NCBI RefSeq assembly: GCF_009183655.1
Contig: NZ_WEIO01000005.1
Coordinates: 247,812-311,811 of the forward strand
Direction of reading: 5' to 3'
Source of the DNA: Bacillus aerolatus
GTDB lineage: Bacteria > Bacillota > Bacilli > Bacillales > Domibacillaceae
DNA length: 64,000 bases
Below, one piece after another: positions 1 through 8,357 of the stretch (the first letter of the stretch is position 1; each line of letters begins with the position of its first letter). A model generated the notes under the pieces. The model was not told where the DNA came from. It saw only the letters and a list, made by a program, of their open reading frames with translations, and did not search any database. The position numbers and the translations under genes were made by a program.

Positions 1-343
1 AAGCTGCATAGAGAATGTCGTCTTGATACACTTGCAAGTGCATATTTTTCTCGTTAGCAATTTCAATTAACTTGTGGGCAATCTTCGGCGGAACAGGGCG
101 CTCATACATCACTTCTTTTTCTTCCACATCCTGAATAAGCGCACCTTGATAAGTAATGAGCGGTACATTTAAACCGAGCTGCTGGGCAAACTGCTTTGCG
201 GAACGAAACATACGGCCAGTCGCAACCGTTACGACCGTGCCGCGCTCTACCGCTTTTTGAATGGCCTCGACCGTTCGTGGTGAAACGATTAATTCATCAT
301 TAAGCAATGTACCATCAAGGTCGATCGCTATCATTTTGTACAT
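1..343 (-). CDS. Cof-type HAD-IIB family phosphatase, 3' part missing
   Basis: The N-terminal 114 residues of a HAD-superfamily hydrolase; the rest lies beyond the left edge. The protein begins MYKMIAIDLDGTLLND, which carries the DxDGT nucleophile motif of HAD phosphatases, followed by the SPRTVEAIQKAVERG helix and TVATGRMFRSA. That second segment is typical of Cof/YkrA-type sugar-phosphate or flavin-phosphate phosphatases. The start at 343 is preceded by AAGGGGAG; a second ATG nine bases downstream is also possible. The substrate cannot be told from this fragment. It is separated from gndA by about 210 bases and is not clearly part of the neighbouring pathways. Confidence 0.85.
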   Translation of the reverse strand, partial: MYKMIAIDLDGTLLNDELIVSPRTVEAIQKAVERGTVVTVATGRMFRSAKQFAQQLGLNVPLITYQGALIQDVEEKEVMYERPVPPKIAHKLIEIANEKNMHLQVYQDDILYAA

Positions 344-509
344 AGGGTATCTCCCCTTATTGATATGTAATAAGATATTTAAAAAACAGGGCAGCAATCA
401 TCAAATACTCCCCTTGCTCTATCTCTTTTAAACGCAAACCTTCAATAACAATTACATCATTAGCAAACAATGTTTTGTGCGTCGGATACCGTTATTGGTG
501 AATATTCGG

Positions 510-540
510 AAAGGCCGCATGTTTGCGGCCTTTTCTGTTT
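510..540. terminator. Hairpin terminator beyond gndA
   Basis: A 9-bp stem (AAAGGCCGC and GCGGCCTTT) with a six-base loop lies about 25 bases past the gndA stop. The T-rich tail is better on the plus strand (TTTTCTGTTTTTG) than on the minus strand. It probably ends the zwf-pgi-gndA transcript and may act in both directions. Confidence 0.65.
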
Positions 541-555
541 TTGTCTATATAACTA

Positions 556-1980
556 TTAATTTAACACCTTTTGCGTCCACTCTGTATGGAAACTGCCTTC
601 CTTATCTATACGCTGATAAGTGTGGGCACCAAAGTAATCACGTTGCGCTTGTAAAAGATTAGCCGGCAGCGTTTCTGTCCGATAGCTGTCATAGTAAGCT
701 AAAGCACTTGAGAATGCCGGTACCGGAATCCCCTGCCCAATAGCTATACTTAAGACTTCACGCAAAGCCGATTGATAGCTTTCTACAATTTCTTTAAAAT
801 ACTCATCTAACAACAAGTTTGCCAATTTAGGATCACGGTCATAAGCATCCTTAATCTTTTGCAGGAATTGCGCACGGATAATACAGCCGCCGCGGAAAAT
901 CATCGCGATATCACCATAATTAAGATCCCAGTTATATTCTTCAGATGCCGCACGCATTTGGGCAAAGCCTTGTGCGTACGAACAAATCTTACTCATATAT
1001 AAAGCTTTGCGTACAGCCTCAATGACAGCCTCTTTATTACTGCCAAGATCTTTTCTTTCCGGCCCTTTTAACAATTTGCTTGCTTTTACACGTTCTTCTT
1101 TCATAGCAGAGATAAAACGGGCAAAGACAGATTCAGTAATAATCGGAAGTGGGACACCTAAATCTAAAGCACTTTGGCTCGTCCATTTACCTGTACCTTT
1201 TTGACCTGCTGTATCTAAAATGACATCTACAAGAGGCTTCCCTGTATCCTCGTCTACTTTTGTAAAAATATCTGCAGTAATTTCAATTAAATAACTGTCT
1301 AATTCACCTTTGTTCCACTCCGAGAATACTTCATGAAGTTCTTGCGCCTGTAAGCCGAGTACATGCTTCATGATAAAATAAGCTTCCGAAATGAGCTGCA
1401 TATCGCCGTATTCAATGCCATTATGAACCATTTTTACGTAATGACCGGCACCGTTAGGCCCAATATACGTACAACAAGCATCCCCTTCTACTTTTGCTGA
1501 AATCGCCTCTAAAATCGGTTCGATCAGCTCAAACGCTTCTTTTTGACCACCCGGCATAATGGAAGGACCTTTTAATGCTCCTTCTTCTCCTCCAGAAACA
1601 CCCGTCCCGATAAAGTGAATACCTGTTGATTCTAATTCTTTGTTGCGTCTGATCGTGTCTTGGAAAAAAGTGTTGCCGCCATCGATAAGAATATCTCCCT
1701 TTTCAAGATAGGGTTTCAACGAATCAATCGTTGCGTCTGTTGGTGCACCGGCTTTCACCATTAATAAAATTTTGCGCGGCTTTTCTAATGACTGCACAAA
1801 CTCCTCAATGGTGTTCGTACCAATAAACTTTTTCCCTGCAGCTTCTGTCTTTAAGAATTCTGTTGTTTTTTCAGGTGAACGATTGTACACAGCCACCGAG
1901 TAGCCCCGGCTTTCAATATTCAAAGCAAGGTTTTTTCCCATTACTGCTAAACCGATAACACCGACTTGTTGTTTTGTCAT
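556..1980 (-). CDS. gndA: 6-phosphogluconate dehydrogenase, decarboxylating, NADP type
   Basis: Oxidises 6-phosphogluconate to ribulose 5-phosphate, CO2 and NADPH. At 474 residues it has the length of the long, two-domain family. The Rossmann motif [12 protein letters not shown] is at residues 10-21. The second strand ends in YNRSPEKT, and the Asn-Arg-Ser there is the pattern of NADP-dependent enzymes. The substrate loop [12 protein letters not shown] and the catalytic [13 protein letters not shown] are intact, as is the C-terminal [11 protein letters not shown]. It is the last gene of zwf-pgi-gndA, 31 bases behind pgi. In this window it would supply ribulose 5-phosphate, the formaldehyde acceptor of HxlA, and NADPH for TrxB. 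A shorter paralogue with an NAD-type fingerprint lies at 39408-40316. Confidence 0.95.
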   Translation of the reverse strand: MTKQQVGVIGLAVMGKNLALNIESRGYSVAVYNRSPEKTTEFLKTEAAGKKFIGTNTIEEFVQSLEKPRKILLMVKAGAPTDATIDSLKPYLEKGDILIDGGNTFFQDTIRRNKELESTGIHFIGTGVSGGEEGALKGPSIMPGGQKEAFELIEPILEAISAKVEGDACCTYIGPNGAGHYVKMVHNGIEYGDMQLISEAYFIMKHVLGLQAQELHEVFSEWNKGELDSYLIEITADIFTKVDEDTGKPLVDVILDTAGQKGTGKWTSQSALDLGVPLPIITESVFARFISAMKEERVKASKLLKGPERKDLGSNKEAVIEAVRKALYMSKICSYAQGFAQMRAASEEYNWDLNYGDIAMIFRGGCIIRAQFLQKIKDAYDRDPKLANLLLDEYFKEIVESYQSALREVLSIAIGQGIPVPAFSSALAYYDSYRTETLPANLLQAQRDYFGAHTYQRIDKEGSFHTEWTQKVLN

Positions 1981-2011
1981 AAATGATCGCCCCTAAATAG
2001 ATTGTAATTAG

Positions 2012-3349
2012 CTAACTGGATAAGCACTGCTCAAGTTTATTTTTTTCTTTTTCGAAGCCCGGCTTGCCTAATAGTGCAAACATGTTCTTCTTGTATGCCT
2101 CAACACCTGGCTGATCAAATGGATTGACGCCGAGCAAGTAGCCGCTCACGGCACAAGCCTTTTCGAAAAAGTAAACTAGCTCTCCAAAGTTATATTCGTT
2201 CATTTCATCTAATTCGACAAGCAAGTTAGGTACTCCTCCATCTACATGAGCCAATAATGCACCTTGAAAAGCTTTTTTGTTGACTTCATCCATCGTCTTG
2301 CCGGCTAGAAAATTCAGTCCATCAATATTGTCCGGATCTGCTTGAATCGTCAGATCAATCGCAGGTTTCTTCACTTGCAACACAGTTTCGAGCAAATGAC
2401 GGCGGCCTTCCTGCACATACTGGCCCATGGAATGCAAGTCAGTCGGAAAATTAACCGATGCCGGAAAAAGACCTTTATGATCTTTCCCTTCACTTTCTCC
2501 AAATAACTGCTTCCACCATTCAGCTACATACTGTAAAGACGGTTCATAAGTAACGAGCAGCTCAATGTCTTTCCCTTTTTGATGAAGAGTATTGCGGACA
2601 GCAGCGTATTGATAACATTCATTCGTTGAAAGGTCCGAATTATTATAAGTATAGTACGCCGCCGCTGCTCCTTCCATTAATTCATCAATATTTATTCCAG
2701 CAGTTGCAATAGGCAAGAGACCAACTGCGGTGAGTACAGAATATCTTCCGCCAACGTCATCCGGAATCACAAAAGTTTCATACCCTTCTTCATCAGCAAG
2801 CTGTTTCAAAGCGCCTTTTGCTTGGTCAGTCGTTGCGTAAATACGTTTTCTTGCTTCCTCTTTTCCATACTTTTTCTCCAAATAGTCACGGAAAATACGG
2901 AATGCTATAGCTGGCTCCGTTGTTGTTCCAGATTTAGAGATCACATTCACAGAGATATCTTTATCCTCTAAAAGCTCGAATAAATGAGTAATATACGCAG
3001 CACTCAGATTCTGGCCGACAAAATAAACTTTCGTCGTATCGCTCATTTCGTTATGGAAACTATGAGACAATGCTTCAATCGTTGCTCTTGCCCCTAAATA
3101 AGATCCGCCGGTGCCTATCACTATAAGAGCATCTGATTGATCTTGGATTCTCTTGGCCGCTTGCTTAATTCGCAAAAATTCATCTCGATCATAGTTGATT
3201 GGCAAATCAACCCAACCGAGAAAGTCAGATCCAGGACCTTTTTTTTCATGAAGCCTATTATGAGCTACATTGACAAAGTCACTTACATGATCCAAGTCAC
3301 TTTTTTTCATAAATGATAACGCGTTAGAGTAATCAAAAGAAATTGCCAT
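2012..3349 (-). CDS. pgi: Glucose-6-phosphate isomerase
   Basis: Interconverts glucose 6-phosphate and fructose 6-phosphate. From the chosen ATG at 3349 it has 445 residues, close to the B. subtilis length as I recall it (about 450). That ATG is preceded by AGAGGGGAAG at good spacing; an in-frame start 24 bases upstream has no ribosome site. Diagnostic stretches are [21 protein letters not shown] and the GGRYSVLT segment. Lying between zwf and gndA, it completes the oxidative hexose-phosphate cycle. Fructose 6-phosphate from HxlB is isomerised to glucose 6-phosphate, oxidised by Zwf and Gnd, and returned as ribulose 5-phosphate. The sequence shows nothing unusual apart from this operon membership. 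Confidence 0.95.
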   Translation of the reverse strand: MAISFDYSNALSFMKKSDLDHVSDFVNVAHNRLHEKKGPGSDFLGWVDLPINYDRDEFLRIKQAAKRIQDQSDALIVIGTGGSYLGARATIEALSHSFHNEMSDTTKVYFVGQNLSAAYITHLFELLEDKDISVNVISKSGTTTEPAIAFRIFRDYLEKKYGKEEARKRIYATTDQAKGALKQLADEEGYETFVIPDDVGGRYSVLTAVGLLPIATAGINIDELMEGAAAAYYTYNNSDLSTNECYQYAAVRNTLHQKGKDIELLVTYEPSLQYVAEWWKQLFGESEGKDHKGLFPASVNFPTDLHSMGQYVQEGRRHLLETVLQVKKPAIDLTIQADPDNIDGLNFLAGKTMDEVNKKAFQGALLAHVDGGVPNLLVELDEMNEYNFGELVYFFEKACAVSGYLLGVNPFDQPGVEAYKKNMFALLGKPGFEKEKNKLEQCLSS

Positions 3350-3415
3350 ACAGTACTTCCCCTCTCTATTCAAAATTAATATTATTTTTCTCCGTATCGG
3401 AGGACTAGTTCTTGC

Positions 3416-4945
3416 CTACCACCACTTAAACCCGTCTTCCTGCAATAATTGATCAGAAGCTTCCGGCCCCATGGAACCTGAAATATATGAATGCAGGGGA
3501 AGAGTATTCGCTTCGAATGCCTCTAAAACTGCTTGCACCCATTTCCAGGATAATTCAACTTCTTTCCAATGGGCAAAAAACGTAGGGTCCCCGCGCAAAG
3601 CATCGAAAATTAATCGTTCGTATGCTTCCGGCACTTCTTTGTCACTAGCTGAAAAGCTTAATATGACGGGTTCGGTTTCGCCATGGTTTAATGGATTTTT
3701 AAGATTTAATTGTAATGAAACAGATTCATTCGGACTGATCTCGATGGTTAAAAGGTTGGGCGCCTGCCCCTCGTTATCAGCTGCGTATAAATCGTGTAAT
3801 GTATTTTTAAATTCAATAACAATCCTTGTTGATTTCTTTTCCATTCTTTTTCCTGTACGAATATAGAATGGTACCCCGCTCCACAGAGAATTATCAACCC
3901 ACATACGTGCAGCTACAAATGTATCATTTGTTGAAGAGGCATCTACTCCAGGCTCTTCTTTATAGCTAACAACACGTTCACCATTGATTTCTCCTGAATC
4001 ATATTGTCCGCGAACTACGTGAGAAGCGACATTTCCTTTCCCAACTGAACGAAGACTTTCCATGATTTTTCTTTTTTCGAGCCGAATATTTTCAGGACTT
4101 ATTCGTTCCGGCAGCTGCATCGCTGTCATCATCAACATTTGCAGCATATGATTTTGGAACATATCGCGGATCGCTCCCGCCTGGTCATAATAACCTGCCC
4201 TTTCTTCGACGCCGACCGTTTCACTCGCGGTGATTTGAACGTTGGCGATATGATGGTTATTCCATATAGCCTGAAGCATAGGGTTAGCCACCTTTAAGGA
4301 CTCAAGGTTTTGCACCATCGGCTTTCCAAGATAGTGATCAATACGATAAATTTCATCTTCTTCAAAAGCTTCGCTTAGTTTCTCATTTAATTCTTGGGCA
4401 GATTTCAAGTCATGACCAAATGGCTTTTCAATAATGAGACGTTTCCATCCTTTGGAAGAACCTATTCCACTTTCCTGAATGTTCGATGTGATGACATCAA
4501 AGAATTCAGGACCTACCGATAAATAAAACAGCCGGTTTCCATGTATGCTTAGTTCTTCTTCTCGGCTTTGAACTAATTCAAGCACTTGTTTATATCCTTC
4601 ACTATTCGTTACATCCAGCGCACAGTAGCGAAATGCCTGAAGGAACTCATCTATTTGGGCTTCATTATTAACAAAACGTCTGGAGAATTTACTCAAAGAT
4701 TCTTTCACATGCGATTGAAATTCCTTATTAGACCATTCGCGCCGGCCTAACCCAATAATTGAAAATGGTTTGGAAAGTTTTTCATCGAGAAATAAATTGT
4801 ATAAAGCAGGGAAGATTTTTCTTTTAGCTAAGTCCCCTGTTGCGCCAAACAAGACAAAGCTGACCGAATCCAGTTTGAGCGTGTTTAAGACCTCGCACGT
4901 ATTCTCCGTGGAAAGAATTTCACGCGGAACAGTTACCTCTTTCAT
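3416..4945 (-). CDS. zwf: Glucose-6-phosphate 1-dehydrogenase
   Basis: Oxidises glucose 6-phosphate to 6-phosphogluconolactone, making NAD(P)H. The 509 residues carry the nucleotide-binding LFGATGDLAKRKIFPAL near residue 33, the EKPFGHD motif and the active-site RIDHYLGKPMVQNL. All are standard for the family. The start at 4945 follows AGGAGGGGATGGA. It is the first gene of zwf-pgi-gndA. Its promoter faces hxlR copy 1, and an HxlR operator candidate abuts the -35 box, so induction by formaldehyde is likely (inference). About 20 residues precede the core compared with shorter family members, with no recognised function. Confidence 0.95.
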   Translation of the reverse strand: MKEVTVPREILSTENTCEVLNTLKLDSVSFVLFGATGDLAKRKIFPALYNLFLDEKLSKPFSIIGLGRREWSNKEFQSHVKESLSKFSRRFVNNEAQIDEFLQAFRYCALDVTNSEGYKQVLELVQSREEELSIHGNRLFYLSVGPEFFDVITSNIQESGIGSSKGWKRLIIEKPFGHDLKSAQELNEKLSEAFEEDEIYRIDHYLGKPMVQNLESLKVANPMLQAIWNNHHIANVQITASETVGVEERAGYYDQAGAIRDMFQNHMLQMLMMTAMQLPERISPENIRLEKRKIMESLRSVGKGNVASHVVRGQYDSGEINGERVVSYKEEPGVDASSTNDTFVAARMWVDNSLWSGVPFYIRTGKRMEKKSTRIVIEFKNTLHDLYAADNEGQAPNLLTIEISPNESVSLQLNLKNPLNHGETEPVILSFSASDKEVPEAYERLIFDALRGDPTFFAHWKEVELSWKWVQAVLEAFEANTLPLHSYISGSMGPEASDQLLQEDGFKWW

Positions 4946-4986
4946 TCCATCCCCTCCTAATGTTCTTTATCACCTGTACTAATGTA

Positions 4987-5015
4987 AGTATATCGTGTAT
5001 AATATTGAATTGTAA
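4987..5015 (-). promoter_or_regulatory. Sigma-A promoter of zwf-pgi-gndA
   Basis: Read on the minus strand: -35 TTACAA (5010-5015), a 17-base spacer and -10 TATACT (4987-4992), about 42 bases upstream of the zwf start. The HxlR box overlaps the -35 by two bases, a typical position for an activator. Confidence 0.75.
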
Positions 5016-5039
5016 GTATGCACTTTTTAATCATATAGT
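5010..5039 (+). promoter_or_regulatory. Probable promoter of hxlR copy 1, overlapping the operator
   Basis: On the plus strand TTGTAA (5010-5015), an 18-base spacer and TATAGT (5034-5039) lie inside the HxlR box. Transcription would start near the right arm of the box, leaving a short leader to the ATG at 5082. Bound HxlR should therefore block its own promoter while activating zwf (inference). The same arrangement recurs at hxlR copy 2. Confidence 0.5.
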
Positions 5040-5055
5040 CACAAAAAGTATACCA
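5014..5055. promoter_or_regulatory. HxlR operator candidate 1 (zwf / hxlR1)
   Basis: A 42-bp block with left arm AAGTATGCACTTTTT, centre CATATAGT and right arm AAAAAGTATAC. The arms are imperfect inverted repeats of each other. It matches, at the same spacing, the block at 40495-40536 and the reverse complement of 41061-41101, which lies in front of hxlA. HxlR is a known activator of hxlAB in B. subtilis; binding here is inferred from the conserved sequence and geometry. Confidence 0.75.
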
Positions 5056-5081
5056 CTAAATATGCGAAGGAGTTGAATAGT

Positions 5082-5450
5082 ATGGGACATCTTTGCAACA
5101 AAGTGTTTAACTGTGAAAAAGAATTGACCCTTTCCGTTATCGGGGGAAAATGGAAAATGCTTATTTTGTGGCATCTTGGTAAAGAAGGAACAAAACGGTT
5201 TAACGAACTAAAATCGCTGATGCCTGGTATCACCCAAAGAATGCTTGTTAATCAATTGCGGGAACTGGAAGAAGATCTGATTGTTCACCGTGAAGTTTAC
5301 CCTGTCGTTCCTCCGAAAGTAGAATACTCATTAACGGAACAGGGAGAAAGTCTAATTCCTATTCTCGAGATTATGTATGAGTGGGGCAAAAATTATAAGA
5401 AAACCACCGCCGTAAAAGCCGGAATACAAATCAACGATTCCGTAAAGTAA
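5082..5450 (+). CDS. hxlR: HxlR-family formaldehyde-sensing regulator, copy 1
   Basis: A 122-residue winged-helix protein of the HxlR/MarR-like family, mostly identical to copy 2 at 40559. From the ATG at 5082, which follows AAGGAG by nine bases, Cys11 and Lys13 fall at the positions reported for B. subtilis HxlR to be cross-linked by formaldehyde (recalled knowledge). This also supports the start over the TTG nine bases upstream. The core [20 protein letters not shown] is the DNA-binding wing region. Copy 1 has an additional Cys5, where copy 2 has Arg. It is divergent from zwf across a shared operator. No hxlAB follows this copy, only degenerate sequence resembling the hxlR2-hxlA spacer. Confidence 0.9.
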   Translation: MGHLCNKVFNCEKELTLSVIGGKWKMLILWHLGKEGTKRFNELKSLMPGITQRMLVNQLRELEEDLIVHREVYPVVPPKVEYSLTEQGESLIPILEIMYEWGKNYKKTTAVKAGIQINDSVK

Positions 5451-5678
5451 GTATGCTTTATTCTTTAAAACATAAACAGCAAGATATACTATCATGTCAT
5501 ATAAAAACCATGTGCAAAGACTTTATAAAGGCTCGGTACATGATTTTAGTATGTACACATATAGAATTTCCTATTAAAAACGGCTGATCCTATAGAGTTT
5601 TTGATGGGGTTTTTTTAAAAATACCTTAACCCTATTTAACATTTAAAAGACGAATGTGTAAATGTCAAAAGGTAAAAA
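5451..5678. repeat. Spacer duplicated from the hxlR2-hxlA region (degenerate)
   Basis: No gene seen. The first about 130 bases resemble the spacer after hxlR copy 2 (40928-41040). Shared features are ATAAACAG, AAGATA-ACT-TC, ACCATG-GCAAAG-CTTTATA and a GTGTACATA-like block. The duplication therefore covered hxlR plus both flanks, and hxlAB is missing here. Confidence 0.5.
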
Positions 5679-5760
5679 GGCTGTCCCAAAAGCAAAGAGC
5701 CAAACGCCTCCCCCACTAAATGTAGAGGGGGAGCTTGGCACTTGCGGGGCAGCCTCTTTT
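5679..5760. terminator. Large nested hairpin between hxlR1 and creatininase
   Basis: Outer arms GGCTGTCCC and GGGGCAGCC enclose an inner stem, CTCCCCC with GGGGGAG, extended by GCCAA with TTGGC. A CTCTTTT tail follows on the plus strand. It separates the convergent hxlR1 and crnA genes. Terminators starting GGCTGTCCC or GGGCAGTCC recur at 13722, 26254 and 60054. Confidence 0.7.
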
Positions 5761-5782
5761 ACTATTCACATGAAATTTTCTG

Positions 5783-6562
5783 TCAATCAGTGATCGTCAC
5801 TTTTGCGAAAAACTCCTTCTCCAAAAAAGAAACAATATTATCTGTAGAGTTTTCAATAATTAAACGCCCTTTTTCAGCGGAACTGGATCGTGCTGTATGA
5901 AGACAGCCTGATGGCGGGATCAATGAAGGTGATGGCGGAAAACTTTGGTACGTAGGTGGATTGTCAATCCCTTCATCTACAATTAATTCTTCACGTACAA
6001 GCTCTGGCGCAAAATGCATCATCATCGATGTTTCCGCAATTGCAGCGTGTTCTAAAGCCCACCCCGGGAATTTCACTTCATCAAATACTTGAGGTATGAC
6101 TTCCTCTGATAAATTATCCCACCAGTTAGAAAGTAAAATTTTAGGATACTCCTCTTTTTGGTTTCTCATAATGAGATCTGCAGCTTCAGCGAGAAAAGCC
6201 TCATTTTCATAATGACAGCTTACCATCAATATTTTTTGCCATCCGTCGTGTAAAAACTCTTCGAGCAAGTCATACACTAAAGAAATGACAGTCGAGCCTT
6301 TTAAATCAATCGTACCTGGAAACAGCGGGCCGCCGCCGCTCGCAGGAAGTGATTTATACCCGTAAGATACGGTCGGTGCGACTACGGCATTTACTTTCTC
6401 CGCTATCGATAAACTGATCTTTTCAGCCAGCATCGCATCAACACCAAGCGGTAAGTGGGGGCCATGTTGCTCTATTGAACCGATAGGTAAAATTAAAATG
6501 TTATCTTTTACTTTTGATTGATATTCTTGCCAAGTCATATTCGCCACTAAATGTTTATTCAT
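5783..6562 (-). CDS. crnA: Creatininase (creatinine amidohydrolase)
   Basis: Opens the creatinine ring to creatine (EC 3.5.2.10). The protein is about 260 residues, the length of the Pseudomonas enzyme. The metal ligands of the creatininase fold are visible as E-Q-H in GSIEQHGPHLPLGVD (E33, H35, D44 counted from the GTG two codons upstream) and H-x-E in CHYENE (H119, E121). The active-site tryptophans that distinguish true creatininases from other family members also appear present, in SNWWDN (W149/150) and PGWALEH (W170, then H174). The ATG at 6562 and the GTG at 6568 are both possible starts. It lies 27 bases behind an amino-acid permease, upstream of which (in transcription order) is creatinase copy 1. 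The product creatine is the substrate of that creatinase. Confidence 0.9.
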   Translation of the reverse strand: MNKHLVANMTWQEYQSKVKDNILILPIGSIEQHGPHLPLGVDAMLAEKISLSIAEKVNAVVAPTVSYGYKSLPASGGGPLFPGTIDLKGSTVISLVYDLLEEFLHDGWQKILMVSCHYENEAFLAEAADLIMRNQKEEYPKILLSNWWDNLSEEVIPQVFDEVKFPGWALEHAAIAETSMMMHFAPELVREELIVDEGIDNPPTYQSFPPSPSLIPPSGCLHTARSSSAEKGRLIIENSTDNIVSFLEKEFFAKVTITD

Positions 6563-6589
6563 AAACACTCGCCTCGCCTCTATATTATG

Positions 6590-8005
6590 TTATTCAATCT
6601 TAACATCAATTTTAGATAAATCATTTTCAACAACATCGGCATTCGTTAATTTTTTTCGTTCAATGTTCGTTTTAATTACATAAAGGAGGACCACAACGAC
6701 TGCACTTAATAAACTTAATATTAACTGTGAGCGGGTTGCGGAGTTAAAAGCCATCGATCCAATGATCGCGGTCATTGCCATGATAGACCCAATAGTCAGA
6801 TAAGGATAGGCCCACATACGCAGCTTAAGACGTTCCGGCGTTTCGCGCTCGATCTTTTTGCGAAGCCGCAGCTGGGAAATAGCAATCAGCAAGTAGACAA
6901 AAAGAGCAATAGCCCCTGATGAATTTAACAAAAATTGGAACACTTTATCCGGTGATATGAAAGCCATAATAACGGATATAAACCCAAATATTGTACAAGT
7001 AAGAATAGCCTTTAACGGCACTCCTCTCTTCGTCACATCCAGCATCCATTTAGGGGCATCTCCCTTATCGCCTAAAGCGAACAACATCCGGGATGCAGTG
7101 TATATGCCTGAATTTAAGCAAGAGAGCACCGCTGTGACGACGACTAAATTCATAATCATGTCAGCACCGGGGATGCCAATTACTTTAAGAGCCCCAACAT
7201 ATGGGTTTGTAAGCGCTTTAGAGTCATTCCAAGGAACGATAGCTACAATTAAAAAAACGGAGCCTACATAGAACATCATGATACGAACAATAACAGAGTT
7301 TACGGCTTTCACTACTGCTTTTTCAGATTCGGCTGACTCTGCTGCCGCAATCGTTACGATCTCAGAACCAACGAAGGAGAAAATAATAGTAGCTACAGCA
7401 ATAAATACTGCGGCGGAACCAAGAGGCGTGAATCCACCATGTGCCGTCAAGTTAGAGAAGTCCATCGTTGTTCCGGGCAGCAGACCTAAAACGTAAGCTC
7501 CACCGATGCCAAGAAACAAAACGATTGCGACAATTTTAATTAAGGAAAACCAATATTCAAATTCACCAAAAGCTTTAACCGAGAAGAGATTGGTTATTGT
7601 CAACACTATTAGTAATATTAGATTTAACGCCCAAAGAGAAGCATCAGGAAATAACCAAGCTCTTAATATAGCAGCACCAGCGATCGCTTCTACAGCGATC
7701 ACGATCACCCAGAAGTACCAGTACAGCCATCCCACAGTAAAACCTGCCCAATTTCCAAGTGCCTCCCGCGCATAATCTGAAAACGAACCTAGTGAAGGCT
7801 TTGCGACGACCATTTCTCCTAGCATTCTCATAACGAGAATAACTAAGATTCCAGCCATTAATGCGGTGAAGACCGCTGCTGGTCCGGTAATCTGTATGAT
7901 GGCACCACTGCCGACGAACAAGCCTGCCCCAATCGAGCCGCCAAATGCGATCATCGTCAAGTGGCGCGTCTTTAGGCCCTTCTGCAGCTTATCTCCTTGA
8001 TTCAT
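6590..8005 (-). CDS. APC-superfamily amino-acid permease, GabP-like
   Basis: A 471-residue permease with about 12 hydrophobic segments. It begins with the family signature TRHLTMIAFGGSIGAGLFVGSG near residue 14 and resembles the AAT subfamily (GabP/proline/lysine permeases). It is co-directional with crnA and 27 bases upstream of it. An AAGGGG ribosome site precedes the start. The operon context makes creatinine, creatine or sarcosine plausible cargo, but the sequence does not prove the substrate; GABA or another amino acid is the alternative. Confidence 0.8.
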   Translation of the reverse strand: MNQGDKLQKGLKTRHLTMIAFGGSIGAGLFVGSGAIIQITGPAAVFTALMAGILVILVMRMLGEMVVAKPSLGSFSDYAREALGNWAGFTVGWLYWYFWVIVIAVEAIAGAAILRAWLFPDASLWALNLILLIVLTITNLFSVKAFGEFEYWFSLIKIVAIVLFLGIGGAYVLGLLPGTTMDFSNLTAHGGFTPLGSAAVFIAVATIIFSFVGSEIVTIAAAESAESEKAVVKAVNSVIVRIMMFYVGSVFLIVAIVPWNDSKALTNPYVGALKVIGIPGADMIMNLVVVTAVLSCLNSGIYTASRMLFALGDKGDAPKWMLDVTKRGVPLKAILTCTIFGFISVIMAFISPDKVFQFLLNSSGAIALFVYLLIAISQLRLRKKIERETPERLKLRMWAYPYLTIGSIMAMTAIIGSMAFNSATRSQLILSLLSAVVVVLLYVIKTNIERKKLTNADVVENDLSKIDVKIE

Positions 8006-8357
8006 ATATAGATAGCCCCTTTATTATATAGATTATTTATCATATGGATGCTACACAATTCAATTGGATGGCAAGCACTTCCAATAAGCATATCTAAATA
8101 GAATTCTTTTAAAACAGGATAATCCCCCCAAATATTAGCCGCGAAGAAAAAACGAACAAAGGAATGTCTTCATTTAAAGAGTTTATAACCACCCCCAACC
8201 TTGGCATTCCCTAGTTGGGAGCAATTATAAATAAGAAGGATTAATTGAATTAAATGGCTTTACCGCCACTGTTGCCGTCCATTGCTTTACTTTTTCGAAA
8301 TAAGAAATTGCTTTAAAGTCTAAATCTTTGTTTTGAAAGAAAAGAACAATGATCGGA
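8006..8357. other. Intergenic region with a gene-tail remnant
   Basis: No intact gene. Minus-strand 8225-8330 contains an open stretch ending ...KPFNSINPSYL-stop. Its last 19 bases (ATTATAAATAAGAAGGATT on the plus strand) are identical to the 3' end of the cupin gene at 33859, which ends in IEANPSYL. In both places this lies downstream of a creatinase copy. It is probably the tail of a deleted or diverged cupin that accompanied creatinase copy 1. An A/T-rich segment at about 8010-8050 may hold the permease promoter, but no convincing -35/-10 pair was seen. Confidence 0.35.
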
